Part shown: piece after piece, positions 22,189 to 35,021 of the stretch | How the letters are laid out: each line of letters begins with the position of its first letter | Position numbering within the stretch: the stretch's first letter is position 1 | Source: Neelides folsomi | Lineage: Eukaryota; Arthropoda; Collembola; Neelipleona; Neelidae | Length of the DNA stretch: 64,000 bases | NCBI GenBank assembly: GCA_034687125.1 | Contig: JAQGBZ010000221.1 | Span: 42,411 to 106,410, forward strand | Direction: 5' to 3' | Position numbers and translations under genes: made by a program | The notes under the pieces: model-generated | Databases searched by the model: none | What the model was told of the DNA's origin: nothing | What the model saw: the letters and a program-made list of their open reading frames with translations, nothing else

Positions 22189-23679
22189 ATGGACCTCGAC
22201 GAAGACCTCGCGCTGCCCCGTTCGAGGGCAAACACTTGGCCCTCGGCCCCCTCAAACTCCTCCAACAACGTCCACCCAAACCCCGACCCGAAAAAGTCAA
22301 CCCGGAGGAACGCTTGGGGTAATTACCATAATTATTAAATTTAAAAATTTGTGTTAACTTTGATTTGGGTTGGGGGGCTGAAGGGAACATGAGCTATGCG
22401 GATTTGATCACGCAAGCCATTGGGACGTCGGCCGAGAAAAGGCTCACGCTCTCGCAGATCTACGACTGGATGGTGGCCAACGTCCCTTACTTTGCCGACA
22501 AGGGCGACCAGCAGTCTTCGGCGGGTTGGAAGGTGAAAAATTTTAATTCCAATTAAATCCCATCTACGAAAGTGGTTGGAGTTGGAGAGGCCTTGGAGGA
22601 AAGGCCGTCTATTTTTACGCGATTTCTCTCCCCTTCACTCTCCCTTTTGGCCTTCGTGGGATTCTCTTTGGGATTTCTCATCATGGACCCTTAGAATTAT
22701 TCCAAGGGACCCAGAACCCTTCTAATTTTACACACACTCGTTGGATTTCCCTTTCAACTCTTCTTCTTTTCCACAGAATTCCATCCGGCACAACCTGAGT
22801 CTCCACAATCGCTTCATTCGCGTTCAAAACGAAGGGACGGGGAAGTCTTCCGTAAAGACCCATATTTAAACACCTTATGAAATGAATTTTAATTAAGTTT
22901 AATTAATTAATTAATTATTAGTGGTGGATGCTTAACCCTGATGCCAAGCCTGGAAAGGCCAACAGACGAAGAGCCACGCTGGAGACCTCCAAACTGGAAA
23001 AGAAGGTTTTTTAAAACCCATGAGCGTCTTTTAAAATTGGAATCTAATAATTGGATTTAATTTGAAAAGAGAGGTCGGGTGAAGAGGAAGGAAGTGCCGG
23101 TGGAGGAAAACGTGGCCGAAGGGGCCAGTGGCGGGAGTTGGCACACGGCCGATAACAATCCCCTCCTTGGTCCCAACAACCTCAACAACCTCAACAACAA
23201 CAACAACAACGACACCATTGCGGAGGAAATGGCCGGTAAACCCATTAATTTAAACTTGATTGAAAAACCCAATTTTTAAACTTTTGATTTTGTTTTTAGG
23301 AAATTTCCAAAACTTCAGTTTGGGTGATTTTTACTACGGAACCAACGGGCCCTTCCCCCCTCCCCCGGTGGACGTCAAGCCCCCGCTGATGGTCCAACAA
23401 AACCCCCCGCCCTTTGAGCCATTCGACTTTAACCAAATCAACGTCGAAGAGTTAATAAAATTACAAATTAATTTATTTAATCAAAATCCCCCATGGATTG
23501 GTTTTAATTTTTTTAAATTAATTTGTAGGGTCCTTGGGCTGCCGAATTACGTGGGTGGAGGTGGCGGGGATTACTTTGAGGGCTTTGTGGAGTCGTCTTT
23601 GCCCAACGAGCTTTTCTTCGGGCAGGCACTCGAAGACCACAAGCAACAAAAGGCCGCTTCGACCACTTCTTGGATTTGA
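22189..23679 (+). CDS. FoxO: Forkhead box O transcription factor
   Basis: Insulin/Akt-regulated nuclear transcription factor. The forkhead domain is assembled across exons: [44 protein letters not shown] (the FoxO-specific insertion), [16 protein letters not shown], then [18 protein letters not shown]. The N-terminal Akt site is [10 protein letters not shown], with the RxRxxT motif intact, only about 10 residues from the start MDLDEDLA. The nuclear-localisation/second Akt region reads RRRATLETS, one residue shorter than the usual RRRAASMETS type. The C-terminus is Asn- and Pro-rich and ends with an acidic/aromatic segment ([16 protein letters not shown]) that may serve as an activation domain. 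At about 330 residues it is short for FoxO (450-670), and I see no third Akt site. A 78-base AT-rich in-frame segment near 23451-23528 is probably an intron. AATAAA overlaps the stop codon at 23679. Confidence 0.95.
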
Positions 23680-23684
23680 ATAAA
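23679..23684 (+). terminator. Polyadenylation signal of FoxO overlapping its stop codon
   Basis: AATAAA begins on the last base of the FoxO TGA. The 3' UTR would therefore be only about 15-30 bases, and the next gene on the same strand starts at 23823. Confidence 0.65.
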
Positions 23685-23822
23685 GTTTATGTTCCCTTCG
23701 CAAGCGCCATCTTTCTCATTGCTCCTCCAGTCCCATTGGATTGTTCTTCTTTAAAACCCAATTGATCTCACTTTTGCATTTAACTTAAAATCTCCTCCAC
23801 TCGTGTGGGGGGATTCTTCGAA

Positions 23823-26262
23823 ATGGACCACCGGGTCCTCTTGGTCTTTTTATTCTTATTGGGGACTTTCAACTTGGGGGCGACTGCGAGGGCGAGGAGG
23901 AGACCCCAACACAACAACCACAATGAAATACTAGAAGGCAGCGGGGACGACAACGAGGACGATGATGACGATGACGACCCCCAGATCATTTCCCCCCCTC
24001 CAAGGAGATCTTCAAACTTAATCGAACCCACCCCGGCCCTTCCACCCCACTTTCGCCCCTCCGTGGTTCCTTCAGGGGAGTTGTTGGCGGGATCGGGAGG
24101 AGGGATTCCCCTCGTCACGCCCACCCCGACCTTCGTCCTCCCACCAACGACGACTTCCACGGCCTTCCCCCCGAGGATAACGTGAGTTTCAATGAACCTC
24201 CCTAATGGGATTTGTAATTTCAATTTGGTTTGTAGACGAACATACGGGAAGCAGATCTTGGTTGCCGGAGTTCCCTTTAACTTGGCTTTAAACAAAAGTG
24301 GTCACTTCCACTCTTTGGGGGACTTGGAGTTGGAAGCGGTGGACGTCCCCGAATGGGCCACCTTCAACGGGGATGTCATATCCGGCCTTCCCACCAACCA
24401 AGACGTTTCGGAGTATATAGTGACCGTGACGGCCCTTGACGTGTCTTCGAGGTTGTCCGTGTCCCAGCCTTTGTCCCTGTCAGTGAGACAACGACAAAAG
24501 TCGAGACTGCACAATCATTTCTTCACCCTCGAGTTCAACGGGAACGGAAGCGAGGTCTACGGGGCTCTGAGTCGCTTCTTTGGATCTCAAGACATTGTCA
24601 TTGAAAAGAACGACCTTGCAGCTCCTCCCTACTCAACCACGTGGCTCTTTGACTCAATGCTCGGCTCAAACTCGTGAGGGTCAATATTTAAACAAATGAA
24701 AGATTTAATTTCAATTAAATTTTGAACAAAGGTGCCCGGTGAGTGGGCTGAGGGATGTTTACAAGAAGATGGTCGGCCCTGATGGGCAGCTCACTGGTGG
24801 CTTTGCCAATTCTTTAAAACCCCACTTGGTCGGAGTGTCGGTGGAAGTTGGAGTGGCCGGGAACTGTGCCGGGTTGGAAGACGAAATCACGGGGAATCTA
24901 AGAACTCGCCCTCCCTCCGTCAACTACCCGCCATCGTAATACAAACAACCCCAAAGGGTTAGGTTAAAATGAATTTGGCTTCAACAGGGTGAAGCAGATT
25001 GACGAGATTGTGTGCGAAGCGGGGAAACTGTTGGTTTACAAAGTTCCCGATAGTTTCTGTGTGGACCCTGAGGATCCTCCGAGTTCCCTGACCTTGGTTT
25101 TGCTCGACCACGACCGGAGACCGGCGGGGGCCTCGGGGTGGCTCCAGTTTGATGAAAAGAACAAAGAGTTCTTTGGCCTCCCCACCCAACACCACGTCGG
25201 AACCCACCAGTTCTTTTTGTAAGAATTATTCAAATCAATAGAAAGTTTTTAGTTTTAAAAATCCTTCAGGGTTTGCCGAGACAGCGGGGAAAAGGAAGCG
25301 TCCGACGCTTTAGAAGTTTTCGTAAAGTCCGGGGCCGAGTTGGATTATGGGGCCGAGTTTAGTCTCCACTTTGATGGGGGCTCAACGTGGGGGGAAATTC
25401 AAAAAAGGAGATTCATTGAGAAACTCGCAAGCGCCTTTGGTTCTTCCACAAATCAAATCAAAATCAGACAACTCGAGGAATTCCAAGGGACCGTTCACGT
25501 AAAGGTAATCAATTAACTTTAATTTACGAAATCTTAATTGTTTTTGAATTGCAGTGGGTGAATGCGAGCAACCCTTTGGGAGAGCAAGAACTGGGAAATA
25601 TCAGAAAGAGGTTTTTGAGTGCCGAGGGTGGGATTGACAAGAGATTCCTCCAAGTCTTCCAGCCCGAGTTCACCCTTTTGAGGGCCACTGGGTCCATGGT
25701 TCCCCTTGGGCCTGTCATAGGGGCCGAAACTCCTTTGTACTTTGAGCCCGAAGAGCCCAAGTTGAATATCGACGACGAGGGGTCTTCTGAGGTTGTCGTG
25801 GGCGAGTTTGCCTACGTGATCAACTTTCTCCTCCCCGCTGTTTTGATGGCTTTGATGGTTCTTGTGGCCCTCACGGTCGCCTGTCTCCTCGCAAGGAACA
25901 CGTAAAGGAATTTTTTAACTTTAAATCCCATTTTAATTTTGTTTTGATTAGCCGTGGTCGGAGTTTGAAAGAGCGCGAAGCTTTGAAAGCCACCGTTCCC
26001 GTCATTCTCTTTGGGGAAAACGAGGAGGAAATCCAAACAAACAACAAAGGTAATTTAAAACTTTGGAAACGAATTAAAATTAAAATTTGAATTTGAAATA
26101 GGCCGAGTTTGGGTTCACCCACGTGAGGCAAGCCCCGCCCCACTGCCACCGAGTTATTCGCGGGAGAGCTACGCAGCTCCGCCCCCTCTTTTGAATCCAC
26201 GCGGTGTTCAGAACAAACGCCACCCCCACCCACCCAACCCCGCCCCCTACATTCCCCCGTGA
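23823..26262 (+). CDS. Dystroglycan
   Basis: Basement-membrane receptor linking laminin to dystrophin. The order is a signal peptide (MDHRVLLVFLFLLGTFNLG), an acidic and Pro/Thr-rich mucin-like stretch, then a cadherin-like dystroglycan domain (YGKQILVAGVPFNLAL, VDVPEWATFNGDVISGLP). A second copy follows (CEAGKLLVYKVPDSF, GWLQFDEKNKEFFGLP), then a SEA-like domain with an LRATGS motif at the expected self-cleavage position. One transmembrane helix (INFLLPAVLMALMVLVALTV) and a Pro-rich tail complete it. The tail has an internal LPPSY and ends NPAPYIPP, corresponding to the C-terminal PPPYVPP dystrophin-binding site of other animals. It has about 690 residues in eight or more exons, shorter than vertebrate DAG1 (895). 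It follows FoxO by only 143 bp and is tail-to-tail with CARM1. Confidence 0.95.
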
Positions 26263-26353
26263 GCCCATTTTAAACCAATGGGAATCATTTAGTCAATTGT
26301 AGGACTTTTTTAAAAGTTTGAATAAAAAGGAAAAAGTAAAAAGTGTTTTATTT

Positions 26354-28180
26354 TCAAAAACTTGGGTTGTTTTGATGTTGCTGCTGGGGCTGTTGCTGGG
26401 GAATCCAATAGTTGACTTCGTTAGCAGGCAAAACCGAAAACCCAACTTCCCCACCCGGCTGCTAATTAATAAAATTAAAATCAATTTTTATTTTTAACTT
26501 CAATTTAAATGAATAAAGTTTAATTATGGATTTACGAGGATAAACTGCTGAACTGGATCCGATCCATTTACGACTTTGACCCCCTCGGCCCAGAGAGCTT
26601 CGGAAGGGGCGGTGGAGTGAAGGCCCGGCGGAGGGGCGGGCTGGCCGGTGTACCGGAAGTAAGGGTTCTTCAGATCCAAGCTGTTGCTGCTAATTTCAGA
26701 GCCATTACGGAGTTCGATGCTCACATCATAAGACTGACGACGATTGGCCTCCAACACGCACCTCCCCACCATTCGGCTCCCTAATTTAATTTAAAATTTA
26801 AAATCCAATCTAAATTGAATTCAATTTAATTCACCTTGCTTGCATAGAATGGGCCTTTCTACCAGACACCTCACTTGGTACCAGTGGGTGAGCGGCTCAG
26901 TGGGGGACGTGGAAAGCCACACGGTCCTTTCGGACTCAAAGGCCACATCGAACCAAAAGGCCAAGCCATGGACGTGGGCAGTCTCGAGGATCTCAAAGTC
27001 CAGCTGGAGGTCGATGGTGTGGAGGTCGTTCTCTTGGGCCAAGCTAAAGTCCACAACATGCTGACAACTCTTGGCCACGCACACCCTCACGTCGAAAGTG
27101 TCCACCACGGGCTGTTTGAAATATTCAGCGAGGGCCGCTCCGTGCAAGGAAGACAAATCAACCCCGTGGAAACTCTGCTGCTGCCTATTGAATTGATTAA
27201 TTAAAATCCAAATTAAAAAGGTGTTATGTAATACCAAAAGTTTGCTTTATTGGCCTGTTCGAGGTAAAGAGCGTCGTCGGAGAAGGGGGCCACATGTAAA
27301 ACTCCTTTTGATGGGAACATCTTTCCCCCCGGCTTGAGCCACTTCTTGGCGTGAAGGAAAGTCTCTAGCATCCTTTCGTTGAACAACATGTAGCCCATGG
27401 GCTCGCTCACGATCACGTCGACCTCTTCGGGAATGGAAACTTCCTCGACCTTCCCAGCAACGACAATGAGTCGATCTGCCACCCCGTTGGCCTCTGCAAG
27501 TCTCTTAGCGTGGAGGGCCATGGAGGAAGCCTCAATGGCGTACACTTTCCTCGCCCCGGCTTGAAGTGCAAAAAAGGACAAAATGCCCGATCCCGCTCCC
27601 ACGTCCAACACCACCTTTCCCTCAAAGTCCCCCAGGTTGGCCAAGATGGCCCGTTGATAAGTCGCTGTACGCACAAAGTCCTGCATCTAAACCATTATCA
27701 TTTATAAAGTTAAGAATTCTCTCAAATTGGATTTACATTGTAATTAAATCTACCATGTTCTGCTGCTGGCTGAGATATCCGTAAAACTATCAAAAAATAA
27801 ATAAAATTAATTTTTAACAATCAACCCAAAATGGAATAGATTTTACCTGAAAGTATTGGAGTGCCGAGGCGTCTTCAGTTCTCTCGTTGAAGCACGAGGA
27901 CCCGCTGGCCGCATCCAAAGCCTCTTCCACCTCTGTTATTTAAATTTAAACTTTACATTTGTAATTCAAATCAAATTGTAATTTCACCTTTTGGGTTTTT
28001 GAAAACAAATATGAGGTTTTTGCAGACAAGGGTTGATTCCCCGATGCGGGTCGAGGAATCCCGGGAGAGGTTAAAGTGACGCCCGCCAATGCAGAGACCT
28101 CCCCCGAGGTTCGAAGGCGCCCATTCACCGCTCCCAAGAACCCGTCGGCCCCCGCCCTCCAGCAACTCGGAAACTTCCAT
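26354..28180 (-). CDS. CARM1: CARM1/PRMT4 arginine methyltransferase
   Basis: Type I protein arginine methyltransferase that methylates histone H3 and coactivators using SAM. In order: a partial PH-like N-terminus, [27 protein letters not shown] (a 33-base exon at about 27755-27787), then the catalytic core. The core shows [20 protein letters not shown] (SAM motif I), [15 protein letters not shown] (double-E loop), [19 protein letters not shown]-like AFWFDVAF, and [10 protein letters not shown] (THW loop). The family-specific C-terminal strand [15 protein letters not shown] is followed by a short Gln-rich end. All catalytic motifs are intact. The vertebrate-type transactivation tail is largely missing. 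The start at 28180 ([10 protein letters not shown]) is consistent in phase but not proven; an upstream 5' exon is possible. Confidence 0.92.
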
Positions 28181-28782
28181 TTGGCCCGAAACCCGGGTTT
28201 AATTCATTCCCACAGACAATTAAAACAAAAGTTTAAAATTCTTCCTCCACCACCGTCGGCTTCAACTTCTCGATTAGGAAAACTCCAAAGGATTTTGGTT
28301 GGGAGCGGGAAGGGAATTCACCCTGCGAACTACGCGCATCCCCCTTCACGCACAACAGAATACAAACGACACTTTCTAATTTACAATGTTTATAATTAAA
28401 ACATCACACTAAAGTTTATCAGCTTTATTTATGTTATCAAAGATAATCCCAATTAAACATTTTTGCATTATTTTGTAATTAAATATGGTTAAATCATACC
28501 ATATCTACTCATGCATCGTATGTTGGTCTTGTACAAAATTAAAATGAACATAAATGTCAAATTTTAATAATTATTCAAGTAAATTAAAAATGACATTTTG
28601 ATCGTTTAATCATAATGGCTTAAATTTATTATAACTTGTGGTATAAAGTATTGCTAAATTTCTTGCATGTGAATGGAGATGCGCAAAGGTGTTTGATAAG
28701 TGCGGGGTCTAGTGTTTGGTTGGTGGACCTTGAAAAGACTCTTGAATCCTCCGCTGGGACGACGAGATCGAGAAATGGACTG
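28181..28782. other. Divergent spacer between CARM1 and Scm
   Basis: The two genes diverge here, so both promoters should lie in this segment. Its left part (28200-28340) is GC-rich and may hold CARM1 5' sequence. The middle (28380-28640) is very AT-rich with no gene seen. Confidence 0.4.
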
Positions 28783-30642
<1,860 letters not shown>

Positions 30643-31130
30643 CATCTTTAAAAGACTCTCAAGAGGAATCTCTATTTAAATCACACACAAAATAAAAAGT
30701 TTATTCTCCTTCAATTCATTCATCTTTTATTTTCATCATTTAAGGTTTATCGACAATTTAAAAATCATGGGAAAATAAGATAAAGAAAAAAATGTGAAAT
30801 CGGATAGCGATTCCACATCGAGTTGACTGGCAATTTAAGTTTATGAGAGAAAAGACATAAAACATCTTCATAATTTAGTTAACCTCCTTTAAAATAACTT
30901 ATTTCCTATTCCAATCAAGTAATTAATTTCGCATACAAACCCGTTGGGCTTTTGGCAAGGATCGTTGGGAAATAAGGAGAAATTTGTTTAGTTGGGAGAA
31001 TAAAACCTGAGAGAATCAGCAGCCAACTTTAAATTATTAGCACATGCTGTTGCTTTTTTCCTTCCCATTTGATTCAGAGAATTGAGATCATTTTAATTAA
31101 AAGTTTTAATAAAATTTAAACTTGCTTACA
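30643..31130. other. Spacer between Scm and LLPH
   Basis: AT-rich sequence with AATAAA near 30691, likely the Scm polyadenylation signal, and then the LLPH upstream region. I see no gene. Confidence 0.45.
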
Positions 31131-31584
31131 ATGGCAAAGAGTCTTAGAAGTAAATGGAAGAGAAAGATGCGAGCCACCAAAAGAGTCAAATACGAAAAAA
31201 GAGAGTTGGATCGACTTGTAAGCATTCTTCCCAAAGATGAAGGTTTGTTTGTTTATTAAAATGCCATTTTAATTTATTCGACCTTTGACTAAATGTAAGC
31301 ATTTTATTCAAACTTTGAAACTTGTCATTTTTTTAGTCGAGGTCAAAGAGGAGGAAATGAAGGAAGATAAACCCGAGGTCTCTGCCATTTCTTCATCACC
31401 ATCAGGGGAAGAAATGGACGAGGATGGAAAACAGATTGAGCGTAAATACAGCAGAAAGAGTCTCAAGGATCAATTTGGAAATTACCCACCCTGGATGAAC
31501 AAGCGAAGGATCGATGCGCAAAAAACAAAGAACCGGAAAAGGCTTCAACGAGGACGATCAAAGAGTGCCATGAAGCAAAAATAA
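31131..31584 (+). CDS. LLPH: LLP homologue (nucleolar, ribosome biogenesis)
   Basis: Small basic nucleolar protein, first described in Aplysia long-term facilitation and linked to 60S ribosome assembly. Two exons (31131-31242 and 31337-31584) join in phase to about 119 residues, near the usual 120-130. The start MAKSLRSKWKRKMRA is the near-invariant family signature. The C-terminal half has YPPWMNKRRI, matching the YPIWMNQRQ block of vertebrates, followed by a Lys/Arg tail. The middle is acidic. Confidence 0.93.
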
Positions 31585-32020
31585 TAATTTCCGTATTTTA
31601 ACGATTTCCATTTACGTTTATTTACAAATAAATAACAAACTTGCTCCACAAATTAATTTCTACTTTGACAATTTATTACTCTACTCACAAACTTGTCCCA
31701 CACTATAAGAATAATGAGTAAATGAGTTAATGCAGGACAAGTTCATTTTATTTTCTCTAAAATTTAAATTAAGAACAGAATTTGTAGAATGAGTGGATTA
31801 TGATTTAAAACTAAACAATGGCTAATATTCATAACTCCTATAATTCGATTCTTTGCAAGGTCATTCAACAAATAAAAACATTTAAGCTGAATAATTAACA
31901 TTACAGAATTTAAAAGTGAGACGAACAAATTGATCATTCCTGGGATAATTCATATTTAAGTGTGCATTTTTAATTATATGGAAGGTGAATGAAATTATGA
32001 TCCTCTTAATTTTGGTCCAA
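31585..32020. other. Convergent 3' spacer between LLPH and GTPBP1
   Basis: AT-rich, no gene seen. An 11-base inverted pair (AACTTGTCC...GGACAAGTT, about 31688-31742) could form a weak hairpin. Confidence 0.4.
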
Positions 32021-35000
32021 CTAAGAGTTGGTGTTCACGTTCGATGTTTGGGTTAGAGGTGCAAGAGGGATTTCCTTTGGGGGTAGATGCCTTTTCTTTC
32101 CTCCTCTTTTCCCTCGATGCTTCTTCTCACCCTCCTTTGCTTCCTCGCCTTCCTCCCCGTTCTCGTCATTCAAATGAAGCTTGGGAGGATATTTGACCAC
32201 TTTGCTCTTTGGCAAGGTTGGTAGGGCAAGTGGGAGAAGTTTGGTTACGTTCCCTACAGCCTTTGTACGACCCTCGCGAAACACCTGGAAATGTTTGATA
32301 GAATTTTAAACACTCAATATAAATAAAAAAAAAATTGAATCTTTAAGAATTTCAAAATTCTTACCAATCTTTGGTTGAGATTAAGGTACTCTGGATGTTT
32401 AATAAACTTGAAATGAACAAGGGCTTTGTCTCCTGAAATACAAAAAACATTTTAATTTTTTAAAAATGTTTTAATAGTCGTGAATTAAATAAAATAACAT
32501 TAACCTGTTCGAAGACAATCTTGTGACATTGATAAAATAGAAGCTGTTTGGCGAATGCTTCCACAATGAACTGTTAAATAAATTGTGAGTTAATTTTTGA
32601 TTGTAATTGGATTAAATAAAATTAAAAGATTACCCATGGCTTGGTAACGCGTTGAGATGGTTGTAGGGTGATGCAACACGAGGATTTCACCTTCGAATTC
32701 CCAACAGGCTTTGGGGTTCAAAGCCGGGGATACAAGTACCATGCCCTTCCGAATTTGGCTTCTTTTTATCTAAAAAGGATAAAACAAATGGTAATTGGTT
32801 TAATTGATTGGTTAATTTATTTTGTGGATGAATAAATTTTTAAAAAACTACAAACCTTCTTTAAAGAAAAAGAGGCCGTTTGTCCTCCTCGTACTTGTTT
32901 TACAGGCATTCGCTTCCTGTGAATCGATTTGATCGCAATTGGCTGAAAATGTCCAAGAGGGTCAGGACCAAGGAGAAGGATGTCATTGAGAGTTATCGTT
33001 CCTCGGAGGGCTGTTCCGCTTACTACGGTTCCTACGCCCTAATAATCAAACCAATGACATTGCAACAATATTCCCAAGTCAAATCGTCAAATTAAATGTG
33101 ATTTCATACAGGTACTGAATAGGTGTCGTCAATTTGGAATTCAGCAGGTTCATTTTCAAAAGACGGAGTTCGAGTTGTTAAAAGGTTCATGAACATTTTC
33201 AAAAGATCCAAATTTTCCCCTGTCACATTTGATACTTGGAAAACCGGGCAGAGTCTAAAATAATGTTTTATTTAACTACCCGATGCATTGGAAAGCTTTT
33301 TATTGATGTTAGTGCTAAAATTGTTTTGCATACCGTTCCGAAACAAAATTTGTGGCAGACAAAACGACATCGTCTGGAAATGAGTAAATCAAATCATTAA
33401 GATTTTTATCATTAAAAATCAGTAATGATTCGGTAAAAATAAACCAAATAACTTACCATTAGATTTCACAATGACTGGAACTTTTCGACAACCAGGTGAC
33501 TTGAGGACCTTTATTAAGAGCTGAAGTGTTTCTTGTAGTACGTTCGCAGGACACATGTCAATTTTGGTTATGACAACAAATACAGGAACGCTTAATGCCA
33601 AAGCCAATCCTGCATTTATGGAATAAGCACTTTAGTTCATAAAATTATGAATGGTGTTTAAATCAACATACATACAAGTATTTATGAATTTCAATATATT
33701 ACCCAAATGTTCTTTAGTCATTCCTACAATTCCTGCATTAGATCCGATCTGAAAAAAACCTTTGTTTTAAATTTTTGTATTTGTAAAGGTAATTTGGTTA
33801 AATTATTTGGCATGCAAATTCGCCAATTGAAGAATATTTAAATTACCATAAGCATTCCAAAATGAGGAGAATGTCCAGTCATTCCAAACACTAAAAGAAA
33901 TTACAAACATTACATTACATTTACATTTTTTGCAAAGTTTAGTAATAAAAATTAAAACTGTTTTACATAAAAGTCAATCATTTACCTGTTGTTTTCAAGT
34001 ATCTCTCATGGCCAGCGAGATCAATGAAGGTTATGACTTTAGACGACTTTTCACAAATATTGATCCAATCGAGTGACCCATGTTCTGACTTATTCACAAC
34101 TTTCCCTATATAAACCAATAACCAATTTATCATATTTTATCGTTATTTAGATTCAATTCATTCAATGAACTTTGATAAGAAATTAATTGATTAAATCAAT
34201 TAATTGTTCTGAAAATAAAACTGACCTTCGTGATCAAATCCCAGAATATCATTTCCGACCGACGAAGTTCTTCCACTCTCCATTTCGTGCTTGTGCCGAA
34301 AGAGTTTAAGCCGGGCAAGTCCTCGTCCATTGTCAAGTTCACCATGAGTGAGGACACCGAGTAGAGTTGATTTCCCAGCATCAACATTCCCCACCACAGC
34401 CACCCGAATTTCAGTAAAGTCCCGTTCTTCTGCCCTTGCTCTAACCAGAAATTGAGCCGTTTCACCTCCATTGACCACTTTCTTGCGTAGTGGGATACAA
34501 GAAGCATTGAGAGTGTCCCCAATAGATTCAAGTGTTGCGATTGACGCTTCCAAGTCTTCTTTGCTCAAACCACCATCACCATCAGAGCTAATAAAATTAT
34601 ATTTATTAATAAAATTAATTTGCTAATTTCTCATTTATAATTTTGTCGAAATCGAGGTCAATAGTGGAATTATGAGGTTACTTTTATTATTTAAAATTAA
34701 ATGTTTAATGTTTAATTTTATAAATTTTTAATTTTGATCAAAGTAAACAAGTTTAAATGAACAATTTACCTTTCACCTACAACAAAAATGGTTTCTCCAT
34801 TCCCTTCTTCAATCCTCACTTTGATCAACTTGACAAGAGCATCGAATTCTTCCCCATTTGGACTCACCAACTCGGTCTATATTCAAAATAATGGTTAAAT
34901 TGAGCTTAAATTATGTAACAATTTACTTATGGATGAATTTTACCTTCGACTCAATTCCAAAAGACGCGAGTTTGGGTTCTCTCGGGGAAGAAAGATCCGG

Positions 35001-35021
35001 TGTTTCTAAAACAGCTGCCAT
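32021..35021 (-). CDS. GTPBP1: GTP-binding protein 1 (translational GTPase)
   Basis: EF-Tu-like GTPase that acts in mRNA surveillance and ribosome rescue. Exon 1 starts [18 protein letters not shown]. The G domain is complete: P-loop [20 protein letters not shown], switch [15 protein letters not shown]3 [12 protein letters not shown] (about 34000-34040), and G4 [18 protein letters not shown]. Later exons encode [12 protein letters not shown] and the C-terminal barrel ending [16 protein letters not shown], then a basic tail ([12 protein letters not shown]). The [11 protein letters not shown] and TKIDMCPAN stretches are those of GTPBP1/GTPBP2; the [23 protein letters not shown] form favours GTPBP1. 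At least ten exons are separated by short AT introns. The stop is at 32021-32023. Confidence 0.92.

Noticed and set aside
22025-22390. Overlapping minus-strand ORFs opposite FoxO exon 1
   Set aside because: FoxO on the plus strand explains the GC-rich sequence; the minus frames contain no recognisable domain.
31688-31742. Inverted pair AACTTGTCC/GGACAAGTT as a small transposon
   Set aside because: The arms are only 9-11 bases with a long loop and no target duplication, so this could be chance.
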